From assembly GCA_003696605.1 (NCBI GenBank), contig RFGV01000058.1, positions 1-37,334 on the forward strand: DNA of 37,334 nucleotides, written 5' to 3'. The notes under the pieces were generated by a model, which was not told the origin of the DNA, did no database searches, and saw only the letters and a list, made by a program, of their open reading frames with translations. Source of the DNA: Chloroflexota bacterium. GTDB lineage: Bacteria; Chloroflexota; Anaerolineae; Promineifilales; Promineifilaceae. Below are positions 27,478 through 35,951 of this stretch, in pieces; position 1 is the stretch's first letter; the number at the start of each line of letters is the position of its first letter. Made by a program: the position numbers and the translations under genes.

Positions 27478-28355
27478 ACGTCGTATCCTTTGCGCCAAAT
27501 GGTCAGGCGACGTTGTAGCCAGGTTTCCACTACGCGCACATCATCTACCAAAAATTCCCAGATAAGCTGGCGAAGTTCTGGCGAAAAATAGGGTTTTTTG
27601 TCCAGATGGCCGGAAAGGCGACGGCGTACTGGTTGGCGAATGGTAGCGGGAATAAACGGCCGTATTGCCTGAAATGCACGAGTGTGGACAAGTTTTCGGA
27701 TGGTATCGTGGCGCAAGTACCAATGGCCAGTGGTTTGATGCCGTACCACTGGCTCATCAGTGGGAAAGGCATGGGGATCGATGCCCAAAAAGCGGGCGAC
27801 CTGGTGCAGGGTGGTTGTCTGATCAGCTATGTAGTCCTCGAATATGAGCAAGAGGATGTTTTCGGGGGGGAAGTGGCGCCGATACGGCCGTATTTGTACG
27901 GCATATCGGCTACGGTTGATATAGCAGGGGTAATCGAAAACGGCCGTTTCCGGTGGTTCCTTAATCCATCCCCGCACCAGATCATGCGCATAACCAGAAA
28001 TAACCCGCTCTACCGGTTGCCGCATGATGTAAATCAGCTTCAAATCCGGGTTATATGCCTGCAACCGGGCTGGAGTTCCTTGCCATTCCGGCAAAAAAGT
28101 GTACATCGTGGAAGCCTCTCCCAACAGTTGGCCAGGCAAAGGATCAAACAACCGGTGATATTCATCCAGGCGCGACTGCCAATCTGTGACAGCATTAAAG
28201 AAACCCGGCTCCTTGATACGGGCAAAGCAAACCTGCGGGTGTGCAGCCAGTTGTGCAGCCAGGCTGGTTGTGCCGCACTTTTGTGCCCCAATGATCATGA
28301 AGTCAACCCGCTTCACATCTGTTCGCTTATTTTTCGTCTTGTAGTGCACGACCAT
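27468..28355 (-). CDS. Sulfotransferase (Sulfotransfer_1 / heparan-sulfate-type)
   Basis: The protein of up to 295 residues has VDFMIIGAQKCGTTSLAAQL, the classic PAPS 5'-phosphosulfate loop. It also has KEPGFF, the GEASTMYTF segment and LIYIMRQPVERVISGYAHDL, the 3'-phosphate-binding motif. The order closely follows heparan-sulfate-type sulfotransferases that act on polysaccharide. The start is not settled: ATG 28355 gives a 29-nt overlap with the upstream gene, whereas GTG 28316 would begin just before the conserved domain. It lies next to the polymerase gene and is the strongest of the four sulfotransferase matches. Confidence 0.88.
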   Translation of the reverse strand: MVVHYKTKNKRTDVKRVDFMIIGAQKCGTTSLAAQLAAHPQVCFARIKEPGFFNAVTDWQSRLDEYHRLFDPLPGQLLGEASTMYTFLPEWQGTPARLQAYNPDLKLIYIMRQPVERVISGYAHDLVRGWIKEPPETAVFDYPCYINRSRYAVQIRPYRRHFPPENILLLIFEDYIADQTTTLHQVARFLGIDPHAFPTDEPVVRHQTTGHWYLRHDTIRKLVHTRAFQAIRPFIPATIRQPVRRRLSGHLDKKPYFSPELRQLIWEFLVDDVRVVETWLQRRLTIWRKGYDVCD

Positions 28356-30318
28356 AACGAATCACTATTTCCATAGTAGTGTGTGGCGGAAGTTCAACAT
28401 CGAGGCGTAAAAAGCCATTAGCCAGGGTATAAGGAAAAGAACGGCCGTTTACCACCACATCTTTAATAGGCACATTTAACGGCTCTTCCTTCTGCACGTG
28501 ATACACCCGCCGTTCATCCGATTCATTGACCACAATCAAATGATTACTGGAAAACATCCAGACATCCACACTCCCATCATCATTTTGCTTTTCCAGATAC
28601 AACCGACGCACAATATTCCCCAAACTCAGCCATGTCACATCGCCATACAACCCATTTATCTGGTCAGCAATCGGGCTAAACGAATCAATCCCACCAGAAA
28701 ACAACTCTCCTACATGAGAATTCAGCAAAACCGGCCTATCCAGAAACAAACGATACACGGGCGTCAGCGGATCATATAAGGCAGGATCGGGAATAGGCCG
28801 ACGGCGAACCAGGGGAAATCCGGCATATTCAAACGTTGCCGGATACATCAGATAGTCCCACCGATCTGAACCAGGGGCATCCAGCGGTTTGATGTTTCCC
28901 TGCACCACAGCCAGATAGTTGTATTGCTTAAGCACCTCAAAGGTGGGCGCAGGAGAAATACCCCAAGGAAAAACCATAATCCGGTCAAAGGGAATACCTG
29001 TGCGGGACTGATGCAAAATAAGACGGGAGAGACCTTCTTTAATATCGGCTTCTTGCTCAAAGAGTGGCCGGGCTGGCCATTGGTCTGTTTCGTCTGTCTC
29101 GTATCGGTAAAACTCGTATCCGTCAGCATTGTTGCCATGTTGCACCAGGGAAAAGTATTCTGGATATTGCTTAAAGAGAGAGACAATGCCACCTTCAGAC
29201 GTTTCCCAGTAACGTGGAATAAACGCAATGGTTGTATGAAAATTATGCTGTTGCATCTCGGCCAGTAATAAGCGATAGTCCATGAAACGGAGTGAGCCGC
29301 TCATGTTGTTTTGCAAAGGAGGGTCGTCTATGGTGAGGTTGGCGTAATCTTCGTCCCGGTGCCAGACTTCGTTGCCTAGCATGTAGCGCATGGCAAACAT
29401 GAGGGGGATGATTTTGGTAAAGTCGGTCTGGCTGAAATAAAGTGTGGTCAGGGTTGCTTCGTCAATGGATTCGGCAGGCATACCGGCATCGAGAAAAATC
29501 CAGCCTTGCCCCATTGGCTGTGCGGCAAAGATGGTATAGGGTTGTCCGTTATTGTCGGTGGCTGTGATGAGGGGGATGAAGGAATCGGCCGTTTTGGCCA
29601 CCAGTGCAAAATCTGCCTGCCGTATTGGTCGGTCAAACTCAATGTGCTGATCGGTAAATTCTCGTGTTATCTGAGGCATGGCAGTGGTAACGTACCATTC
29701 TCGCTGGCTATCTTCGGGAGAAATAACGGCCGTTATTCCATCCTCTGTCAGCTCTTGCACAGAAGACAAATTCGACCATCGAGTCAACTTGCTCACAAAT
29801 ACCCCAACGCCACCATAAACCACAGCCTGCCGCAACAACGACAGTTCCGCCGAATCAAAATTGGCTGGGCGCAATGTATTGCTGCTAATACCAATCAGCC
29901 GAAAATAATCACCAGCCCGATCCCGCAAAAGGTCATCGGTCAACTCCACCTGGCTGACATCCACACGGCGGCACAACAAACCATAATAAGTGGCAATGCG
30001 ACAAAAATTGGTATCGAAAGGCTGGGGGGCTGCACTGTCATAAAGGAGGAGCACATCGGTTATATCAACTTTTTGGGAAGAAGCAGGTTGAAGTTGGGGC
30101 AAGGTGTTGGCTCGTGTGGGGGCGAGGTCAAGGGAAAGGGTAGCATTTGAAGCAGTGGCAACAGGAATAGGTGTGGGATCGAAAAGTGTGGTACGAGGGA
30201 AAACGGCTGTTTCCGCCCCATCACCACCTGCCAGCAACGCACCAGCCATCACCACCAGCCCCCCCAACAACAAAGAAAACAACAATACACCAGCCCATTC
30301 CGCCCTACGTGTCACCAT
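28327..30318 (-). CDS. Membrane-anchored polysaccharide-deacetylase-like protein
   Basis: The 663-residue protein has an N-terminal membrane segment near residues 9-30 and then a Thr/Pro-rich linker. A domain of about 250 residues follows (DVLLLYDSAAP to QPMGQGWIFLDAG) that looks like a glutamine-amidotransferase or Rossmann-type fold. At about residues 329-334 comes TIDDPP, and near 394 SLVQHGNN, which resemble the metal-binding Asp pair and His of NodB/CE4-type deacetylases. The end is beta-rich (VDVWMFSSNHLIVVN). Activity on the exported glycan is inferred. ATG 30318 lies two bases beyond the previous stop; TTG 30324 is an alternative. A decayed motif copy, AAAACGGCTGTTTCC, sits near 30200. 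Confidence 0.65.
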   Translation of the reverse strand: MVTRRAEWAGVLLFSLLLGGLVVMAGALLAGGDGAETAVFPRTTLFDPTPIPVATASNATLSLDLAPTRANTLPQLQPASSQKVDITDVLLLYDSAAPQPFDTNFCRIATYYGLLCRRVDVSQVELTDDLLRDRAGDYFRLIGISSNTLRPANFDSAELSLLRQAVVYGGVGVFVSKLTRWSNLSSVQELTEDGITAVISPEDSQREWYVTTAMPQITREFTDQHIEFDRPIRQADFALVAKTADSFIPLITATDNNGQPYTIFAAQPMGQGWIFLDAGMPAESIDEATLTTLYFSQTDFTKIIPLMFAMRYMLGNEVWHRDEDYANLTIDDPPLQNNMSGSLRFMDYRLLLAEMQQHNFHTTIAFIPRYWETSEGGIVSLFKQYPEYFSLVQHGNNADGYEFYRYETDETDQWPARPLFEQEADIKEGLSRLILHQSRTGIPFDRIMVFPWGISPAPTFEVLKQYNYLAVVQGNIKPLDAPGSDRWDYLMYPATFEYAGFPLVRRRPIPDPALYDPLTPVYRLFLDRPVLLNSHVGELFSGGIDSFSPIADQINGLYGDVTWLSLGNIVRRLYLEKQNDDGSVDVWMFSSNHLIVVNESDERRVYHVQKEEPLNVPIKDVVVNGRSFPYTLANGFLRLDVELPPHTTMEIVIRYGRALQDEK

Positions 30319-30320
30319 TA

Positions 30321-31826
30321 TCAATACGCCCGCACACCATTCTGTTCTGCTCGATTGACCACCACACCAATCGAACGAACATTCACATTCAAAAGCTGAT
30401 CACGCACCGCCACCACAGCCTCTCGGCGCGAACGCGTACGCGCCACCACCAAAATCACATGATCCACCTGTGGCGCCAACACAGCCGCATCCGTCACCGA
30501 CAACAATGCCGGTGTATCCAGCAACACCACATCATACGATTCCTTCAGCTCCGCCAACAGCTCCCACATCCGCGCAGAACCTAACAATTCCGTCGGATTG
30601 GGTGGCAACGGACCACTGGGAATAACAGCCACTCGCGGAAAAGCTGTTTCCTGAATCACATCAACCAATGAAACACCTTCGGCCAACGCACTTGTCAGCC
30701 CCAAATCATTGGGCAGGTCAAAAATTTTGTGCATAGTGGGCAACCGCATATCACAATCCACCACAGCCACCCGCCGTCCCGATTGAGCAATAATCACTGC
30801 CAGATTGGCGACAATAGTAGATTTGCCTTCACCACGTTCGGCACTTGTCACCAGCAACGTATAGGGGCTTTGTTGCTGGTCAGGACTCAGAATATTGGTG
30901 CGTAGTCGCCGAAACGCCTCCAAATGGGGTTGAAAGCCATTTCCCAAATGAACAATCTGTAATTTGCCATTTTCAGCATCCGGAATCTTGCCCAATGTGG
31001 ACAAGCGAGTAGTTTCTTCGATTTCTTGTGTGGTGTAGAGGCGTGTATCTAAATTCTCGAACAAAAACGCCAGGCCAATACCACCAACCAGACCACCCAA
31101 TATCCCCATTGCCAGGTTCAGGTCATAACGAGGGCGAGCGGGTTGTCTGGGTGTGTAAGCCGGCTCAACGACAGAAACTGTGTTGGCCCGTAATGCCTCT
31201 CCTACCCGTGCGTTTTCGTATTGCTCAAGCAGGGTGGCATAAGTACGCTCTTTCAGGGCAATTGATTGGCTGGCGGCCGTAATGGCCACTGAATTGTCAG
31301 GGTCCTCAATGAGTAATCGTTCGTATTCCTGGCGAGCTGTGTTGAGTTCTCCTTCAATTTGCTGAATTTGTTGGCGCAAAATTTCCTGTGTGGTTTGCCC
31401 GTTGCCGCTATATAGCTGTCGGCTTTGCTCAATGAGTAAAAAGGCAGCCGCATCGGCTACCTGACGGGCTGTGGTTGGATCGGTGGCTTCGGCTTTGACT
31501 TTGATGAGTTCGGTGTCGGGAATGAGCTCTACTTTGATAACCGGCGGTTCGCTTAAATTGAGTTGTTGCATGATGTCGCTGCGAACGCTGCCGCTGGTGA
31601 TGATTTGGGCGTAGGTGTTGATAAGTCGTTCGGTGTAGCCGATATCCGGACGGCCGTATTCGATAACGCCGCTACCTATTGTTGCCACGCGCAATGTGGT
31701 GGCAGAAACATAAACGGGTGTTGTGGTAAAAGTGAAAATCGCCGCGATGGCTGTGGTAATAACGGCCGTTACCAACACAATCCACCGCCGTCGCCACAAA
31801 ATAGACAAATACGTTCTCAATTCCAT
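30321..31826 (-). CDS. Fused Wzz / BY-kinase chain-length and export regulator
   Basis: The 501-residue protein has an N-terminal membrane span (about 14-36) and an extracytoplasmic Wzz domain. A second span (about 238-258) precedes a cytoplasmic P-loop ATPase with Walker A SAERGEGKST (about 328-337), Walker A' VVDCDMRLP and Walker B DVVLLDTPAL. This is the Wzc/CapAB-type tyrosine autokinase layout that sets polymer length. The usual C-terminal tyrosine cluster is reduced to one terminal Tyr (GVRAY). ATG 31826 is preferred, since GGGGGA lies upstream and TTG 31832 is less well placed; it follows the preceding stop by two bases. Position after the sugar-synthesis genes is standard for such loci. 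Confidence 0.92.
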   Translation of the reverse strand: MELRTYLSILWRRRWIVLVTAVITTAIAAIFTFTTTPVYVSATTLRVATIGSGVIEYGRPDIGYTERLINTYAQIITSGSVRSDIMQQLNLSEPPVIKVELIPDTELIKVKAEATDPTTARQVADAAAFLLIEQSRQLYSGNGQTTQEILRQQIQQIEGELNTARQEYERLLIEDPDNSVAITAASQSIALKERTYATLLEQYENARVGEALRANTVSVVEPAYTPRQPARPRYDLNLAMGILGGLVGGIGLAFLFENLDTRLYTTQEIEETTRLSTLGKIPDAENGKLQIVHLGNGFQPHLEAFRRLRTNILSPDQQQSPYTLLVTSAERGEGKSTIVANLAVIIAQSGRRVAVVDCDMRLPTMHKIFDLPNDLGLTSALAEGVSLVDVIQETAFPRVAVIPSGPLPPNPTELLGSARMWELLAELKESYDVVLLDTPALLSVTDAAVLAPQVDHVILVVARTRSRREAVVAVRDQLLNVNVRSIGVVVNRAEQNGVRAY

Positions 31827-31828
31827 AG

Positions 31829-32983
31829 TCAATCCCCCGTTACAGTTGTCACAGCCGGGTGTGATAACTGCACGTCTGTCGCAAACGCACCAATTGCCTC
31901 TACGACATACTCCACCGCTTCCGGCAGCAATTCCGGATACATTGGCAACGATAAAATTTCAGATGACAATCTTTCTGATACTGGAAAATCTCCTGGCTTA
32001 TAACCCAAATCAGCAAAAGCAGGCTGTAAATGTACGGGAGTTGGATAGTGCAATCCCGTTGCAATCCCCCATTCACGCAAATAACGTTGCATCTCATCTC
32101 GCTGATTTGTACGAATGACGTACAGGTGATACACCGAGGTCGCCCAATCTGGTTCAAGAGGCGTAATTACAGGCAAACCTGCCAGCAACTGATTGTACTG
32201 TTCCGCTATTCGTCGCCGGGCAGCATTCCACGCATCCAACTGGGGCAACTTGACACACAACACTGCTGCCTGCAAGGTGTCCAGCCGATGATTAAAGCCT
32301 TTAATTTCATGCCGATATTTCACCCGCTGACCTACATTACGCAAAAGACGAATTCGATCGGCCAAATCCAGGTCGTTGGTGACCACTGCGCCCCCATCGC
32401 CATATGCACCCAGGTTTTTGGCTGGATAAAAACTGAATGCGGCTGCATCTCCCAAACTTCCTGCCCGTTTACCTTTATAGAAAGCACCATGTGCCTGACA
32501 TGCGTCTTCGATAACGCGCAAGTCATAGTAGCGAGCAATCTCCAGAATGGGGTCCATGTGTGCTGGCTGACCGTATAAATGGACAGGAATAATGGCACGA
32601 GTTGCCGTAGAGATAACACGCTCTAGCTGCTGAACGTCCATATTGCAGGTATCTGGGTCCACATCCACCAAAATTGGTCGGGCACCAACGGCCGTTATAG
32701 CCAGCACCGTAGCTACAAACGTGTTCGCCACTGTGATAACTTCATCGCCAGGACCAATACCATATGCCCGTAAAATCAATTCCAGTGCCGAATAACCGGA
32801 ATCCACACCAACGGCCGTTTTCGCCCCGCAATATTCAGCAAAAGCCGACTCAAACGCTGCAACTGCCTCCCCCAACACAAAATCAACTCGTGCCAACACA
32901 TTGGCAATCGCTTCGTCCACATCTTCTTTAATAGATGCATACTGCGCCCGCAAATCCACAAATGGTACTTCTATCTTTTTCAC
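31829..32983 (-). CDS. DegT/DnrJ/EryC1 PLP-dependent sugar aminotransferase
   Basis: The 384-residue protein opens [21 protein letters not shown], and has [37 protein letters not shown] and the PLP-lysine segment [17 protein letters not shown]. These are diagnostic of nucleotide-sugar aminotransferases, which put an amino group on a keto sugar. The GTG start at 32983 has GGGAGA about 8-10 nt upstream. With the dehydrogenase and acyltransferase next upstream it forms a likely oxidise, aminate, acylate set, as in the WbpB/D/E or WlbA/B/C systems. The precise sugar is not readable. Confidence 0.93.
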   Translation of the reverse strand: MKKIEVPFVDLRAQYASIKEDVDEAIANVLARVDFVLGEAVAAFESAFAEYCGAKTAVGVDSGYSALELILRAYGIGPGDEVITVANTFVATVLAITAVGARPILVDVDPDTCNMDVQQLERVISTATRAIIPVHLYGQPAHMDPILEIARYYDLRVIEDACQAHGAFYKGKRAGSLGDAAAFSFYPAKNLGAYGDGGAVVTNDLDLADRIRLLRNVGQRVKYRHEIKGFNHRLDTLQAAVLCVKLPQLDAWNAARRRIAEQYNQLLAGLPVITPLEPDWATSVYHLYVIRTNQRDEMQRYLREWGIATGLHYPTPVHLQPAFADLGYKPGDFPVSERLSSEILSLPMYPELLPEAVEYVVEAIGAFATDVQLSHPAVTTVTGD

Positions 32984-33004
32984 CTCTTACTTCTCCCGTT
33001 GTGT

Positions 33005-33661
33005 TTATTTTTCATGTTGTCTGGCTCGCCGATCACGGCCGTTTACATACGCCCGCCCCTCCGGATCATGTGGGCAAACCAGTTCATCTACCAACTTGGC
33101 CACACGGGCAGGATTGCCATAAACCACTGCTTTAGGGGGAACATCCCGCGTCACTACACTCCCCGCCCCCACAAGAGCATACTCACCAATCACCACTCCC
33201 GGCAAAATCGTCACATTTACCCCAATTCGCGCCCCCTTTTTAATGGTTGGTCCCTGCTCACGGGTACAATCTGGGCATAGCGGGTGGGGATCATTGGCAA
33301 TAGTTACTCCGGGCGCAATGAACACATCGTCTTCGATGGTGGTAAATTGAGCAACATACACATTGGAATGAATACGCACCCGGTTGCCAACGCGACATCC
33401 ATAATCAATAACCGAATTACTCCAAATCCCCACATCATCCCCAATGATGTTTTCTTCGCGAATAATGACGTTGTGCCCTGTTTCCAGCCCATACCCAATG
33501 GTTGACCCGGCGTAAATAATAGTACCGGCTCGTAAATGGGCGTTTGTACCTAGCCGCAAGGTAAAATCCGGAATAGGACGACCTGTCATGTACCCCAGAA
33601 TTACGTTGTCGTCTATCTGCACAGAACCATCAATCTGAACATGTGGCGGAATATCAAACAT
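33005..33661 (-). CDS. Hexapeptide-repeat (left-handed beta-helix) acyltransferase
   Basis: The 218-residue protein is built of hexapeptide turns, [LIV]-G-x4, through VIIREENIIGDDVGIW, VRIHSNVYVAQFTTI and IGVNVTILPGVVIGEYALVGAGSVVTRDVP. It contains an ANDPHPLCPDC segment with the catalytic-type His region and ends PAKAVVYGNPAR-like (PPKAVVYGNPARVA), typical of WbpD/WlbB-like N-acetyltransferases. ATG 33661 with AGGG 8 nt upstream is better than GTG 33670. It overlaps the dehydrogenase by 8 nt. Acetyl transfer to an amino sugar is inferred. Confidence 0.9.
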   Translation of the reverse strand: MFDIPPHVQIDGSVQIDDNVILGYMTGRPIPDFTLRLGTNAHLRAGTIIYAGSTIGYGLETGHNVIIREENIIGDDVGIWSNSVIDYGCRVGNRVRIHSNVYVAQFTTIEDDVFIAPGVTIANDPHPLCPDCTREQGPTIKKGARIGVNVTILPGVVIGEYALVGAGSVVTRDVPPKAVVYGNPARVAKLVDELVCPHDPEGRAYVNGRDRRARQHEK

Positions 33662-34724
33662 TGAGTGCACCCTGCTGGAAACGGCCGTTTCCCACCACCG
33701 GATACAAACTCGAAGCCACCGGTATCACCTTCCCATTTTGCGCCAGCGACTCCTGTGCCGCCTCCACAATTTCAACCACACGCAACCCATTAAATGCTCC
33801 CGTTTGCGGTTCCTTCCCCTCTTGCACACACGTCAAAAAATGCTGGCACTGCACCCGCAACGGCTCCTCAAAATGAATATACGGAATCACCACATCGCCA
33901 TAGTGATACGCAAACTGAAACTCCCCAAACGTATCCGTTCGCCGAATCGCCTTCACCCCCTTGTCATACACCTTAATCTTTTCCAGGCTCTCTACATCAT
34001 CATAAATCACCATCTTTTTGCTCCCCACCACCGTTACTCGCCGCGTCTTACACGGATCCAACCAGCTCAACCGTACATGCGCCAGCAAATCATCCGGAAA
34101 AACAAGCGTCAGATACGCCACATCAGCAATCCCTTCTTGCACACATCCACTCCCCCATGTACTAACCTGCAACGGCTCCTGCCCTAAAACAAAACGCAAA
34201 ATAGACACCGCGTGTGGCGCAAGATCCCAAACCACATTCACTTTCGTCTGAAACAATCCCAGGCTGGCCCAAACTGCATCAATATAATGCACACGACCTA
34301 TCTCACCACTGGCAACCATTTCCTTTAGCACATGAACGGCCGGGTTATACTCAAATGTATGCCCCACCATCAAAACCCGGCTTTTTTGCCGTGCCAACAA
34401 CAGCAATTCCCTTGCATCCTGGCTCCTGGTAGTCAGCGGTTTTTCCACCAACACATGATGCCCTTTTTCCAGGCACTCCCGTGCCAGCCTGAAATGCGTA
34501 TGTGGCGGTGTAGCAATTACAATCGCATCCAGATCTAACTGAAAAAGATTTGTGTAATCTCGCGTAGCTACTTGAATCTGGGGATAACGACTCTGGATAT
34601 GCTTTAGTCTGTCTCGTTGCAAGTCGGCCACAGCAACAACTTCGGATTCAGGTAATTCCACAAAATTACGAATCAGGTTGGGTCCCCAATACCCACATCC
34701 AATAACACCTACTTTAATTGTCAT
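33654..34724 (-). CDS. Gfo/Idh/MocA-family sugar dehydrogenase
   Basis: The 356-residue enzyme starts IKVGVIGCGYWGPNLIRNF, the NAD-binding Rossmann loop. It has IATPPHTHFRLARECLEKG, then HVLVEKPLT with the conserved EKP lysine, and MVGHTFEYNPAVHVLKEM. Members oxidise a hydroxyl of a nucleotide sugar; WlbA/WbpB homologues oxidise carbon 3 before amination. The ATG at 34724 lies one base from the upstream stop, with AAGGGGG near by. It probably works with the next two genes. Near the C-terminus VVGNGRFQQG is coded by a perfect 16-bp palindrome at 33677-33692. Confidence 0.92.
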   Translation of the reverse strand: MTIKVGVIGCGYWGPNLIRNFVELPESEVVAVADLQRDRLKHIQSRYPQIQVATRDYTNLFQLDLDAIVIATPPHTHFRLARECLEKGHHVLVEKPLTTRSQDARELLLLARQKSRVLMVGHTFEYNPAVHVLKEMVASGEIGRVHYIDAVWASLGLFQTKVNVVWDLAPHAVSILRFVLGQEPLQVSTWGSGCVQEGIADVAYLTLVFPDDLLAHVRLSWLDPCKTRRVTVVGSKKMVIYDDVESLEKIKVYDKGVKAIRRTDTFGEFQFAYHYGDVVIPYIHFEEPLRVQCQHFLTCVQEGKEPQTGAFNGLRVVEIVEAAQESLAQNGKVIPVASSLYPVVGNGRFQQGALNV

Positions 34725-34725
34725 A

Positions 34726-35475
34726 TCAGCGCGCCCCCTTGCCGCGCAAAACAGCCGGTACAGTCATGGCAAGAATGTACAAATCGAACCAAAAAGATTG
34801 CCGTCTAATGTAATCAAGATCCATCGCTACCATTTCATCAAAGGTTGTTGCACTACGCCCCTTGACTTGCCACCAACCGGTGATTCCTGCCATTGTGTTT
34901 AGTCGTTGCCGATGCCATGGTTGATATAAAGCCACCTCATATGGCAGGGGAGGACGAGGGCCTACCAGGCTCATTTCTCCTTTGAGCACGTTGAAAATCT
35001 GTGGCAGTTCATCCAAACTGGTTTTGCGCAGAAAACGGCCGACTTTTGTTACGCGTGGGTCTCCAGTCAGTTTGTAACGATTCTGTTCCTGTTGGTTTTT
35101 CTCTGCCTGCAACTCAGCCATTCGTTGCTCATCACCAGCAATATAGGCTCGGATAAATGCCCGATGTAATTCAGAAGATGCACCGTTACGCATGGTGCGA
35201 AACTTGTAGAGGGTAAATGGGACGTGCTCCCACACAACACGGCCGTTTTTCACACACCGCTTCCCCCGTATCCGTTCCTGTCGAAACAAAACCGGCCCTG
35301 GAGAATCCAGCTTAATGGCAATGGCTATCAGCAAAAACAACGGCCAGAGAAAAAAGAACGAAAAAGTAACCAACACAACATCAAACGCACGCTTAAGAGA
35401 AAAATAGAGAGGTCGATCTTTCTCCCCCTCCTCCTGAATATTGGCACTAGAGATAACGCGACTGATTTCTGTCAT
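34726..35475 (-). CDS. Initiating sugar-phosphate transferase (WcaJ/RfbP-like)
   Basis: The 249-residue protein has one membrane segment near residues 31-55 ([19 protein letters not shown]). The catalytic domain of bacterial sugar transferases follows: [60 protein letters not shown] and [13 protein letters not shown]. It places the first sugar-1-phosphate on undecaprenyl phosphate. The length is that of the short catalytic form without the N-terminal CoA-binding-like region. AAGGAG (35482-35487), 6 nt upstream, fixes ATG 35475. It is the first gene of the minus-strand cluster. Confidence 0.95.
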   Translation of the reverse strand: MTEISRVISSANIQEEGEKDRPLYFSLKRAFDVVLVTFSFFFLWPLFLLIAIAIKLDSPGPVLFRQERIRGKRCVKNGRVVWEHVPFTLYKFRTMRNGASSELHRAFIRAYIAGDEQRMAELQAEKNQQEQNRYKLTGDPRVTKVGRFLRKTSLDELPQIFNVLKGEMSLVGPRPPLPYEVALYQPWHRQRLNTMAGITGWWQVKGRSATTFDEMVAMDLDYIRRQSFWFDLYILAMTVPAVLRGKGAR

Positions 35476-35592
35476 CCTGTACTCCTTCTTTACCAGGCAA
35501 CAGGCAAGCCAAAATACCCATACACTGGCTCAATTGCAGCAAATCCACTCGATTGTGACACTAACTTGTGCTGCGTATCCCGCCCATACTGG

Positions 35593-35621
35593 CAAAAATG
35601 GGTAATAAACTTACATTTTTG
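35593..35621. repeat. Inverted repeat in the cluster leader
   Basis: CAAAAATG (35593-35600) pairs with CATTTTTG (35614-35621) around 13 nt. Outer GGC/GCC bases nearly extend the stem with a TT bulge. It lies about 120 bp before the first cluster gene, so a leader hairpin or operator is possible. Confidence 0.4.
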
Positions 35622-35721
35622 TTGCCCACAAAACACAGGCAACGAGAATAATTCCTGGTGAAATACGCTACTACACTATTCTATATTGATTAACTTTTGA
35701 ACTGGGCTTCTATGTGAGTAC

Positions 35722-35745
35722 GTTGCATTCCTGGCTTGATGCAAC
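35722..35745. repeat. Inverted repeat, possible operator
   Basis: GTTGCAT (35722-35728) and ATGCAAC (35739-35745) are perfect arms with a 10-nt spacer. Dyads of this size with a one-turn spacing are common binding sites for dimeric regulators. Function is not shown. Confidence 0.4.
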
Positions 35746-35886
35746 TCAGCAAAGAGGAAAACAGGCTTCGATTTAATAATGACGATATTTCTACCCCAAA
35801 TCTAACACAAAAAACTTACAAAATGACTTACGCAAAACTTTCGAGGGTTTTTAGGCAGCTAAAGAAAATAAACCTCTATTCCTGTG

Positions 35887-35892
35887 TATAAT
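35887..35892 (+). promoter_or_regulatory. -10 element (TATAAT) for the LysM pseudokinase gene
   Basis: A perfect TATAAT lies 60 nt upstream of the TTG start at 35952. No good -35 hexamer is found 16-18 nt further upstream, so an activator may be needed or the hexamer may be fortuitous. Confidence 0.4.
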
Positions 35893-35951
35893 AGAGAAGA
35901 TCGTTGTGTCAGGCGTGCCTACTTAGCCAATCCAAACCAGGAATCAAGCTC

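Larger units (their letters stand above)
35476..35951 (+). other. Divergent intergenic region between the polysaccharide cluster and the LysM pseudokinase gene
   Basis: This 476-bp AT-rich stretch has no convincing gene and must hold promoters for both directions. I see a plus-side -10 hexamer (35887-35892), a 7-bp-arm inverted repeat (35722-35745) and an 8-bp-arm inverted repeat (35593-35621). I find no clear minus-strand -35/-10 pair; TAGAAT at 35678-35683 is a weak -10 option. There is no ACGGCCGT copy here, unlike the coding flanks. Confidence 0.6.

Noticed and set aside
27606-28376. 256-residue plus-strand open frame
   Set aside because: It is wholly antisense to the sulfotransferase, which has all its family motifs; no ribosome site or recognisable domain.
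35800-35860. ACTTAC repeats and a TGACTTACGCAAAA string that recall insertion-sequence ends
   Set aside because: No partner inverted end, target duplication or transposase is visible, so no mobile element can be supported.
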